Positions 1 to 5,416 of a stretch of DNA of 5,416 nt are shown piece by piece. Location: positions 1 to 5,416 of the forward strand of contig JALRFC010000109.1 of the NCBI GenBank assembly GCA_023253875.1, given 5' to 3'. Origin of the DNA: Candidatus Kapaibacterium sp. (lineage in GTDB: Bacteria > Bacteroidota > Ignavibacteria > Kapaibacteriales > UBA961). The notes beneath the pieces were generated by a model, which searched no databases, was not told the origin of the DNA, and saw only the letters and a program-made list of their open reading frames with translations. The translations under genes and the position numbers were made by a program. Numbering within the stretch: position 1 is the stretch's first letter; each line of letters opens with the position of its first letter.

Positions 1-83
1 GTATTGAATCCGGTGTATTCGGCGCAGATATGAATATACACATAGAAAATGATGGTCCTGTCACTTTGATATTCGAGCGATGA
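1..83 (+). CDS. dtd: D-aminoacyl-tRNA deacylase, 3' end only
   Basis: This is the last 27 or so codons of a gene that starts before the window; the in-frame codons run from position 3 to the TGA at 81-83. The visible tail contains GVFGADM, then NDGPVT, and ends LIFER. It matches the C-terminus of bacterial Dtd, where E. coli has FAADM followed by NDGPVT. In that family the Gly-Pro of this motif is the cis-proline element that lets the enzyme reject L-aminoacyl-tRNA. Dtd is a cytosolic homodimer that hydrolyses D-amino acids (for example D-Tyr) and misacylated glycine from tRNA. The catalytic SQ-T region lies outside the window and cannot be checked. Only 3 bases separate its stop from murB, so the two are probably co-transcribed. 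Confidence 0.88.
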   Translation, partial: IESGVFGADMNIHIENDGPVTLIFER

Positions 84-86
84 TTT

Positions 87-1097
87 ATGAATATTCTTCA
101 CAATCATGATCTCACTCAATCCACAGGTTTCAAAACTCCTTTACATGTCAGAAAGTATATACTTATCGAACATGAAAAAGATATTGAGACAATTCCGGCA
201 TTCGGCAATGATATACCTTTGATCATTGGTGGCGGAACAAATTATCTCTTTGTAAAAACAGAAATTGATTCAGCAATAAGCTATACCGGCTCGGAAATTA
301 CTGTCATAGAAGATTCGAATCTAACATCAGTTATTCGTGTTGGAGCAGGAAAAGTATGGCATGAGTTCATTATTGAAATGCTTGATAATGGATTATTTGG
401 ATTAGAGAATCTTGTATTAATACCAGGGACAGTTGGTGCAGCACCGGTGCAAAATATCGGTGCATATGGTAGGGAAGTAGCAGAGTCAATACAAACAGTT
501 CATGGCATACAACTCAGTTCGGGAATGCGTGTTTCCTTGTCAAATGAACAATGTCAATTCACCTATAGACATAGTATTTTTAAGACTAAAGATTGGAATG
601 ATTTTCTCATTACGCATGTAGACTTTCTATTGCAGAAAATTGAATACCCAATGGCCCATTATCCCGATGTTCAAGCCTATTTTACTCAACAAGAGATACA
701 TGAACCACATTGTCTTGACATTGCACATGCCATCATGGATATACGCCAAAGAAAACTTCCTGACCCTTCCATCATTGGCAATGCGGGAAGCTTTTTTAAG
801 AATCCAATCATTGATATATCGACATATCAAACACTAAAAAGTACCTATCCTGATATGCCATCATATCCAGTTGATGATAAAACCGTGAAGATTCCTGCTG
901 GTTGGCTAATAGATAAAGCAGGTTGGAAGGGTTTTAGGCACAATGGTGCCGGAGTTCATGAACATCAAGCCCTTGTATTAATCAATGCCAATGATGCATT
1001 TGGTGCAGATATTTATGCATTATCTCACATGGTACAAAATTCCATACTGACTATGTATGGAATTACTCTCGAACCTGAAGTGAATATCATCGCATGA
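87..1097 (+). CDS. murB: UDP-N-acetylenolpyruvoylglucosamine reductase (type I MurB)
   Basis: MurB is a cytosolic FAD enzyme that uses NADPH to reduce UDP-GlcNAc-enolpyruvate to UDP-MurNAc, the second committed step of peptidoglycan precursor synthesis. The 336-residue product is close to E. coli MurB (342). The FAD-binding part shows GGGTNYLF (48-55) and the long GLENLVLIPGTVGAAP block (105-120), followed by QNIGAYG (122-128). YRHSIFK (160-166) carries the substrate-contacting Arg161. GNAGSFFKNP (231-240) carries the proton-donor Ser235, and LEPEV near the end carries Glu331, the counterpart of E. coli Glu325. PAGWLID and HQALVLIN are also conserved. The unshortened layout and the tyrosine-loop region place it with type I MurB. 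The ATG at 87 lies 3 bases after the dtd stop and has only a weak GAG as possible ribosome binding site. All key residues are present, so it should be active. Confidence 0.97.
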   Translation: MNILHNHDLTQSTGFKTPLHVRKYILIEHEKDIETIPAFGNDIPLIIGGGTNYLFVKTEIDSAISYTGSEITVIEDSNLTSVIRVGAGKVWHEFIIEMLDNGLFGLENLVLIPGTVGAAPVQNIGAYGREVAESIQTVHGIQLSSGMRVSLSNEQCQFTYRHSIFKTKDWNDFLITHVDFLLQKIEYPMAHYPDVQAYFTQQEIHEPHCLDIAHAIMDIRQRKLPDPSIIGNAGSFFKNPIIDISTYQTLKSTYPDMPSYPVDDKTVKIPAGWLIDKAGWKGFRHNGAGVHEHQALVLINANDAFGADIYALSHMVQNSILTMYGITLEPEVNIIA

Positions 1098-1104
1098 GAG
1101 AATT

Positions 1105-2271
1105 ATGAAAGTCATGAAATTCGGAGGTTCAGTACTTCATCATGAAGCCGGTTTTCAGGCAATGGTGGATATCATTGGAAAGCAGCAGGATAAGCATATA
1201 CTTGTCATCTCTGCATTTTCTGATATTACCAGAAAGCTTGATCGCATGATGCACATTACACTCAATGCTTCCTATGAAGACGGAATATTGCTATTGAATG
1301 ACATCATACAGTATCATGAGATGCTTTCTTCACTTCTATTACCACATCAAGAGCGATTTCATATAGTTCTCGAAAGAGTTTCTCTCCAATTACAACGATT
1401 ATTAAAAGGAATTTCACTTACCAAAGAACTAAGTCCAAGAATACATGATGTCATTCTTTCACAAGGAGAAGTCCTTGCTACTCATTTTATCAGTGAATTA
1501 CTTGATACACATGGAATACATGCCCATTTGATTGATGCTGGAGACATCATTATCACAAATGATGATTATGGTTCAGCAAAACCAATTGAGCATATGATCT
1601 CTCATAATGTCAACACTGTGCTTATACCTGAATTACAAACACATGATCATATTATCATCGCAGGCTTTATAGGGAAAAATATTCATGGTGATTGTACAAC
1701 AATGGGATATGAAAGTTCGAATCTAACTGCAGCATTGCTTGGAAGCATTGTACATGCTGATGAAATTATGATTTGGACAGATGTGAGCGGTATCCGAACA
1801 GCAGATCCAAAACATATACCGCATACTCAATGTGTACCTACATTGAATTATGTAGAAGCTCAAGAATTGGCGGACAATGGTTTGAAATTATTACATCATT
1901 GGATGTTGGATTTACCAAAGAAACATTCAATCCCTGTTTCGATTGCAAATGCATTCGATGATCAAGGTGAGAAAACCATCATTTGTAATAGAAATGAACA
2001 ATCAACCTCTTCAATTATCATTTCTAATCCTCTGGAACCTTCACTATTCAAACATATATTTCATGATCAACAAGAGAATATGGTACACATTTCCATATTG
2101 ACTCGAGATGCAATGATGATTCAAAAAATATATGCGATGGCAAGTGAACTCGCGATGCAACATCTCATCATTATTAAAACTTATGAATCAAAGAGCATGC
2201 ACCATATCATAGCACCGGAAACATGTTCTAAGGTAATTATTCACACATTACATACTATGATTGAGCATTGA
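1105..2271 (+). CDS. lysC: Divergent aspartate kinase with shortened regulatory domain
   Basis: Aspartate kinase phosphorylates L-aspartate, opening the route to lysine/diaminopimelate, threonine and methionine. The catalytic domain (about 1-295) is recognisable from KFGGS (5-9), SAFSDITRKL (36-45), SQGEVLAT (119-126, with Glu122), GFIG (187-190), TAALLGSIVHADEIMIWTDV (208-227) followed by SGIRTADP, and GLKLLHH (259-265, Lys261). Several normally fixed residues differ. The GRGGSD motif reads GYESSN (201-206), so the aspartate-binding Arg and the acidic residue become Tyr and Asn. KFGGTS reads KFGGSV, and the Pro of KVLHP is His. After the catalytic domain only about 90 residues remain, with one ACT-like beta-alpha-beta stretch (326-370); the usual pair of ACT domains takes about 150. 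Total length is 388, against 405-450 for typical family members. The ATG at 1105 gives the canonical MKV-KFGG start, with GAGAG at 1096-1100 as a modest Shine-Dalgarno sequence. Family assignment is firm. Enzyme activity and feedback control are uncertain, so the symbol is provisional. Confidence 0.85.
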   Translation: MKVMKFGGSVLHHEAGFQAMVDIIGKQQDKHILVISAFSDITRKLDRMMHITLNASYEDGILLLNDIIQYHEMLSSLLLPHQERFHIVLERVSLQLQRLLKGISLTKELSPRIHDVILSQGEVLATHFISELLDTHGIHAHLIDAGDIIITNDDYGSAKPIEHMISHNVNTVLIPELQTHDHIIIAGFIGKNIHGDCTTMGYESSNLTAALLGSIVHADEIMIWTDVSGIRTADPKHIPHTQCVPTLNYVEAQELADNGLKLLHHWMLDLPKKHSIPVSIANAFDDQGEKTIICNRNEQSTSSIIISNPLEPSLFKHIFHDQQENMVHISILTRDAMMIQKIYAMASELAMQHLIIIKTYESKSMHHIIAPETCSKVIIHTLHTMIEH

Positions 2272-2272
2272 T

Positions 2273-2512
2273 ATGAAACATCATCATGAATCTCCTGATC
2301 GAGCAACAATGCCTGTTCAAGGTAATACATATAACGTTTCCAGAGAGGGAAAGGAATTATTTTCAGCATTGATCACTGAATATAAGCCGGCATCATGCTG
2401 GGCAAATGTTCAAATACAAGGGGCAAAACCTGGATATGAGGAATATTATCCACTTCAATCAGAAATGAGGCTCAAAGTAGCATTATACGAATTCAAGAAA
2501 AGGGAAGATTAA
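2273..2512 (+). CDS. Small hypothetical protein, 79 residues
   Basis: I do not recognise this protein. The ATG at 2273 follows the aspartate kinase stop after 1 base. The same frame could also begin at a TTG at 2261, overlapping lysC by 11 bases, but the ATG is the simpler choice. No clear ribosome binding site is seen, so translation probably relies on re-initiation after lysC. The product starts MKHHHESPDR, has a likely amphipathic helix around residues 24-38 (SREGKELFSALITEYK), one cysteine, and an aromatic-rich middle (PGYEEYYPL). It ends in a charged segment, LYEFKKRED. There is no signal peptide or membrane segment, so it is probably cytosolic. It does not resemble an ACT domain, which argues against it being a frameshifted tail of the upstream kinase. 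It is the last gene of the plus-strand block and ends 6 bases from the tmk stop on the other strand. The tight placement and clean frame support a real gene, but the function is unknown. Confidence 0.65.
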   Translation: MKHHHESPDRATMPVQGNTYNVSREGKELFSALITEYKPASCWANVQIQGAKPGYEEYYPLQSEMRLKVALYEFKKRED

Positions 2513-2518
2513 TCCATT

Positions 2519-3142
2519 TCAAAGAAAACGTCCGACAATTGTTTCAACTTGATCACGAATATCATGCATGGAATCACCTGCATGGATGATGAATATATTT
2601 CGATTAGCATTTTGTGCTAGTTCAATGTATCCTTGCTTTGTCCTTTCGAAGAATGCATCACCGGATTGTTCCATTCTATCCGGTTTCGTTTTATTATCAT
2701 TTGAACGAAATCCTGCCCTTTTTGCTGCATCGTCAACAGTAAGATCAAAAATGAATGTTATATCTGGTATGAGACCTGCTGTGGCAAAGTCATTGATACG
2801 GACGATATCATCAATTGGAAGACCTCTTCCATATCCTTGATATGCTACAGATGAATCAATATACCGATCACAAATCACGATATGTCCGGCTTTGAGTGCT
2901 GGGCGAATTACTTTTGACACCAATTGTGCTCTTGCTGCAGTAAATAAAAGTAATTCACATCTCGGTTCAATGTGCTCAGTTGAATCCAGCAATAATTGGC
3001 GTATTTGTTCTGAAACTACATTACCTCCCGGTTCACGGAGTACAGTTACTGTATGATCTAAACGTTCCAACCACTCTTTCAATAATTGAATTTGTGTAGA
3101 TTTTCCACTGCCGTCAATACCTTCGAATGTAATGAACATCAT
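2519..3142 (-). CDS. tmk: Thymidylate kinase
   Basis: Tmk is a cytosolic P-loop kinase that converts dTMP and ATP to dTDP for DNA synthesis. The 207-residue product has the usual length. It shows the P-loop GIDGSGKST (8-16), the REPGG motif (36-40) that contacts the substrate phosphate, the DRY motif (92-94) followed by SSVAYQG (97-103), and a LID-like region around 141-157 (KRAGFRS through KPDRME). All expected catalytic motifs are present. The start is ATGATG at 3142-3137, so initiation may be at 3142 or 3139. The first overlaps the rsmI stop as ATGA; the second gives the family-typical MFITFEG start. A good AAGGAG lies just upstream. It is the last gene of the minus-strand block and is convergent with the small plus-strand gene, with 6 bases between the stops. 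No intrinsic terminator is evident after it. Confidence 0.97.
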   Translation of the reverse strand: MMFITFEGIDGSGKSTQIQLLKEWLERLDHTVTVLREPGGNVVSEQIRQLLLDSTEHIEPRCELLLFTAARAQLVSKVIRPALKAGHIVICDRYIDSSVAYQGYGRGLPIDDIVRINDFATAGLIPDITFIFDLTVDDAAKRAGFRSNDNKTKPDRMEQSGDAFFERTKQGYIELAQNANRNIFIIHAGDSMHDIRDQVETIVGRFL

Positions 3143-3843
3143 TCATTCTCCTTATCAATCACCAATACAAATTCACCTTTGGTTTGATGATCACTCATGT
3201 TTTGAAGTATTTCTTGTGGAGTACCTCTAAATGACTGCTCAAACTTTTTTGTTATTTCACGAACAACATATAATCTTCTCTTTTTAAGGAAATCATTCTG
3301 TTGAAATGCTTCAAGAAGATCCATGATCCGATATGGACTTTCATATAAGACTATCACAGTATGTCTTTGTGATACAGATTGAATGAAAGACTCTCTTCCT
3401 TTTTTATGAGGAGGAAAACCCATGAAACACCAATCATCATTTGCAAAACCACTTTGGATAAGTGCCGGAATGATTGCGGTGGCGCCGGGTAATACATGAT
3501 AAGGGATATTCAGATTGATAGCGGTTTGAATCAATATCATTCCGGGATCAGATATGCCGGGCGTACCTGCATCAGAAACATAACATACTCTTTTTCCGCT
3601 GAGAACCTCAGTGCATAAGTACTCGCTGACTGATTTTTCATTATGCTCACGGCAAGAATACAACTTTTGAGGTGTTATTGAATATTGCTTTAATAATTGT
3701 CCTGTCACTCTGGTATCTTCACAAGCTATGATTTCAGCCACTGATAATAATCGTAAAGCACGAATAGTCATATCTTCAAGATTCCCAATTGGCGTAGGAA
3801 TCAAGTATAATCCGGGATCATATTGCTTTTCTTCATTCTTCAC
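3139..3843 (-). CDS. rsmI: 16S rRNA (cytidine1402-2'-O)-methyltransferase RsmI
   Basis: RsmI uses S-adenosylmethionine to 2'-O-methylate C1402 of 16S rRNA in the P-site part of the decoding centre, and belongs to the tetrapyrrole methylase fold. Counting from the GTG at 3843, the 234-residue product shows LYLIPTPIGNLED (12-24), EDTR (42-45), REHNE, the SAM-site SDAGTPGISDPG (90-101), PGATAI (119-124), GFPPHKKGRE, YESPYR (167-172), REITKKFE (195-202) and KGEFVLVI (222-229), all family hallmarks in order. The frame stays open to an ATG at 3930, but that would add 29 residues lying inside tadA and without family resemblance. The GTG at 3843 puts the start just before the methylase core and gives an 11-base overlap with tadA. 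Upstream of it is only a weak AGG. The long C-terminal extension of E. coli RsmI (286 residues) is absent. The stop overlaps the tmk start by 4 bases. Confidence 0.93.
   Translation of the reverse strand: MKNEEKQYDPGLYLIPTPIGNLEDMTIRALRLLSVAEIIACEDTRVTGQLLKQYSITPQKLYSCREHNEKSVSEYLCTEVLSGKRVCYVSDAGTPGISDPGMILIQTAINLNIPYHVLPGATAIIPALIQSGFANDDWCFMGFPPHKKGRESFIQSVSQRHTVIVLYESPYRIMDLLEAFQQNDFLKKRRLYVVREITKKFEQSFRGTPQEILQNMSDHQTKGEFVLVIDKENE
3148..3153 (-). promoter_or_regulatory. Shine-Dalgarno sequence of tmk
   Basis: On the minus strand the sequence reads AAGGAG, 5 bases before the ATG at 3142 and 8 bases before the second ATG at 3139. The 8-base spacing slightly favours the second ATG. It lies inside the last codons of rsmI. 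It is the only strong ribosome binding site in the window, so tmk can probably be translated independently of its upstream neighbour as well as by coupling. Confidence 0.75.
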
Positions 3844-4336
3844 GATTTTGCCTATGTTGATGAGTTTTGGCAATATGTCCTTCACGGAGTTGTTTGAAGA
3901 ACATTGATAAGAGTGTACTACACTCTTCATGCATCAAACCTGCATGTATCTTGCATTGATGATTCAATCTTGTATCATTCAATAGTTCGTATAATGAATG
4001 AACAGCTCCGGCTTTTGCATCCTTGCTCGCAAAATAGACAATCGGTATTCTTGAAAGTACAATGGCTCCGGCACACATAGCACATGGTTCAAGTGTAACA
4101 TATAATGTACAATCAGTCAATCTTCTGGTTTGAAGAATTGTGGCTGCTCTTTCAATTGCCAATATTTCTGCATGCCCTATTGGATTTTGATGATGTTCTG
4201 TCTGATTATATGCCGAAGCAATTACTTCATTATTCTTAACAATGACAGCACCAATTGGGACTTCTCCTTGCGAATATGCAATCTCTGCCTGTTCATATGC
4301 AAGCTGCATGAATGACATGTGTTGATATTCATTCAT
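3833..4336 (-). CDS. tadA: tRNA-specific adenosine-34 deaminase
   Basis: TadA is a zinc enzyme that deaminates A34 to inosine in the wobble position of tRNA-Arg(ACG), letting it read CGU, CGC and CGA codons. The 167-residue product has GEVPIGAVIV (24-33), the catalytic HAE (55-57; His55 zinc ligand, Glu57 proton shuttle) and TLEPCAMCAGAI (81-92; Cys85 and Cys88 zinc ligands). The block ASKDAKAGAVHSLYELL, followed by a short stretch ending in NH, separates TadA from guanine and cytosine deaminases of the same fold. The ATG at 4336 overlaps the truA stop as ATGA. An alternative ATG at 4318 would remove six residues. Neither has a Shine-Dalgarno sequence, which fits coupled translation from truA. 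The C-terminal tail (about 150-167) is basic and His/Gln-rich and overlaps the rsmI start. Confidence 0.96.
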   Translation of the reverse strand: MNEYQHMSFMQLAYEQAEIAYSQGEVPIGAVIVKNNEVIASAYNQTEHHQNPIGHAEILAIERAATILQTRRLTDCTLYVTLEPCAMCAGAIVLSRIPIVYFASKDAKAGAVHSLYELLNDTRLNHQCKIHAGLMHEECSTLLSMFFKQLREGHIAKTHQHRQNREE

Positions 4337-5124
4337 GAAAATTTGATAGAAAAGTGTTCAGGATATATAACCTTTTCCAAAACAAGTCCATGAGGTTCAG
4401 CAACTGGAGTTCTCTTTTTCACTGATGTTCCATTGGGATCATGCAGGAGGAGTAATAAGTCCTCTTTTGATATCGTACCTCTGGCATATTCGAGCATTGC
4501 ACCAACGATTGCTCTTACCATAGCATAAACAAAGCGATTTGCACCTATATGCAATCTATAACCATCATCAAATGTAGACCATTCACAGGTACTCACATTG
4601 CAGATATACGATATAGTGGAAGGGTTGATTTTGGAAAAAGAGGTAAAGTCATGTTCACCTAAGAATATCGACCCGGAATTCAATAAGAGAGATTCATCCA
4701 AAGGATATGGAAAATATGTGGTGAAATATCGATTGAAGACATTCTCACTTCTCGATACAGAATAAGAATATTCTCTATAGATGGCATCTCGCGTGCAGTG
4801 AAAATCACCAATGGGAATACAATGTCCTATGATGCGAATATCCTTTGGCAATCTGCTATTGATTGCACGTAAGATTTTATCCTCTGGTATAGAAAATACA
4901 TCAGATGATGTCTTAAAATGGGCAATTTGTCCGCGAGCATGAACACCGGCATCAGTTCTTCCCGAACCAAGAACAGTTAGTTCATGGCCGGTTAATTTGA
5001 ATAAAGCTTCTTCAATGGTTTGTTGGACACTTTGTGCATTATTCTGTCTTTGCCAACCTGAATATTGCGTGCCATCATAGTGAACTTTCAGTACATGTGT
5101 GATGCGTTCTTTCATTATACTCAT
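4333..5124 (-). CDS. truA: tRNA pseudouridine(38-40) synthase TruA
   Basis: TruA isomerises uridines 38, 39 and 40 in the anticodon stem-loop of many tRNAs to pseudouridine. The product of 263 residues matches the family length. From the ATG at 5124 it shows YDGTQYSGWQ (16-25), GSGRTDAGVHA (53-63) with the catalytic Asp58, FHCTRDA (108-114) then YREYSY, GEHDFTSF (156-163), the FVYAMVRAIVGAML helix (198-211), and a C-terminal RTPVAEPHGLVL. These are the expected TruA elements in order. Three starts are possible: GTG at 5127, which overlaps the mtaB stop by 4 bases; ATG at 5124, which shares one base with it; or ATG at 5115, which gives the shorter MKERITHV start. None has a strong ribosome binding site, so the exact start is undecided. 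The stop overlaps the tadA start by 4 bases. Confidence 0.96.
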   Translation of the reverse strand: MSIMKERITHVLKVHYDGTQYSGWQRQNNAQSVQQTIEEALFKLTGHELTVLGSGRTDAGVHARGQIAHFKTSSDVFSIPEDKILRAINSRLPKDIRIIGHCIPIGDFHCTRDAIYREYSYSVSRSENVFNRYFTTYFPYPLDESLLLNSGSIFLGEHDFTSFSKINPSTISYICNVSTCEWSTFDDGYRLHIGANRFVYAMVRAIVGAMLEYARGTISKEDLLLLLHDPNGTSVKKRTPVAEPHGLVLEKVIYPEHFSIKFS

Positions 5125-5416
5125 CACAAAATTGTAAGCGGATAAAATCGCTGATTGATGATTGGCGTATCTATCAATTCTCCTTTCATCAATCCATGTT
5201 CATCTATGGAATGTAATGCTATCCGATATGGAATCAGTTCTAAGTGTTCATCTGCCGGAAATTGACATCTGACATAATTTTCCGTCCATCCTTTCCATAA
5301 GCCTGTTATTGCATCATAGGATTCAGGTATGATGATATGTTCTGTATCACGTTGTGAAGCATAAAACATTGAACGTTTTCGTTCCGAAAGATCTCTCAAT
5401 CGTGCATTACGTATTT
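5124..5416 (-). CDS. mtaB: tRNA (t6A37) methylthiotransferase MtaB, C-terminal part
   Basis: This is the 3' end of a gene that begins beyond the window. The frame stays open to the window edge, so the TTG at 5399 is not its start. The visible 96 residues read RLRDLSERKRSMFYASQ near the start, then GWTENYVRC, followed by short beta-like segments and an end in YPLTIL. This matches the tail of MtaB-type radical-SAM methylthiotransferases: a helix with LS-KKR-FY, then the TRAM-like RNA-binding domain with G-TENY-. MtaB adds a methylthio group to t6A37 in tRNAs that read ANN codons, using two 4Fe-4S clusters. The cluster-binding cysteines and radical-SAM core are outside the window. RimO and MiaB share the architecture, but the TENYVR-type segment fits MtaB best. 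It overlaps truA by 1 to 4 bases. Confidence 0.8.
   Translation of the reverse strand, partial: IRNARLRDLSERKRSMFYASQRDTEHIIIPESYDAITGLWKGWTENYVRCQFPADEHLELIPYRIALHSIDEHGLMKGELIDTPIINQRFYPLTIL

Noticed and set aside
627..837. Open frames on both strands inside murB
   Set aside because: They lie within a well-conserved part of murB, look like no known protein, and have no ribosome binding site; they are shadow frames.
1773..1961. Short plus-strand frame inside the aspartate kinase gene
   Set aside because: It overlaps the conserved WTDV-TADP region in another frame and has no family-like sequence.
2200..2512. The small gene as a frameshifted second ACT domain of the aspartate kinase
   Set aside because: It is in a different frame, but its sequence has no ACT-like pattern, and the kinase frame ends with a plausible helix and stop. 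A simple frameshift is not supported.
2561..2590. Inverted repeat (10-base arms, one mismatch, 10-base loop) as a terminator for the plus-strand operon
   Set aside because: It is AT-rich, imperfect, inside the tmk coding sequence, about 50 bases past the stop, and is not followed by a T-run. It may be chance, so it is not listed as a terminator.
2568..2840. 90-codon plus-strand frame antisense to tmk
   Set aside because: The tmk frame on the other strand has all the motifs of its family; this frame has none and is explained by codon use.
4130..4315. Short plus-strand, Cys- and Phe-rich frame opposite tadA
   Set aside because: It is antisense to the catalytic region of tadA, and its membrane-like look follows from the complementary codons.
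3833..4336. Guanine or cytosine deaminase instead of TadA
   Set aside because: HAE and PCAMC alone would fit several deaminases, but the KAGAVHSL block and its NH end are TadA-specific, and the neighbours are tRNA-modification genes.

Overview
The window is a compact, AT-rich bacterial chromosomal segment. It holds two gene blocks that converge at about position 2515 and have almost no non-coding DNA between genes. No stretch longer than 10 bases is free of coding sequence, so no gap of 300 bases needs describing. I see no mobile element, CRISPR array, rRNA or tRNA gene. Both blocks begin or continue beyond the window, so no primary promoter can be assigned.

Plus-strand block (1-2512): the 3' end of a D-aminoacyl-tRNA deacylase gene (dtd), murB (peptidoglycan precursor synthesis), a divergent aspartate kinase gene (lysC-like; aspartate family and diaminopimelate pathway), and a 79-residue protein that I do not recognise. 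The gaps are 3, 7 and 1 bases, which suggests one operon. MurB and aspartate kinase can both feed cell-wall building, through UDP-MurNAc and diaminopimelate respectively. The aspartate kinase has unusual replacements in its aspartate-binding motif and a short regulatory region.

Minus-strand block (2519-5416, transcribed from high to low coordinates): the 3' end of mtaB, then truA, tadA, rsmI and tmk. Every junction overlaps by 1 to 11 bases, so translation is very likely coupled. Four of the five products modify RNA at the decoding step. MtaB acts on t6A37, TruA on U38-40 and TadA on A34 of the tRNA anticodon arm, and RsmI acts on C1402 of 16S rRNA at the P site. Thymidylate kinase (Tmk) closes the block and has the only strong Shine-Dalgarno sequence seen here.

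Organism: a bacterium with peptidoglycan, a type I (E. coli-like) MurB, low GC by eye, and MtaB, TadA and RsmI in forms that remind me of the Bacteroidota/Chlorobiota group. This placement is an impression from protein motifs and is low-confidence. Most of the window is ordinary housekeeping. The points worth a second look are the aspartate kinase, the small orphan protein, and the density of the RNA-modification operon.
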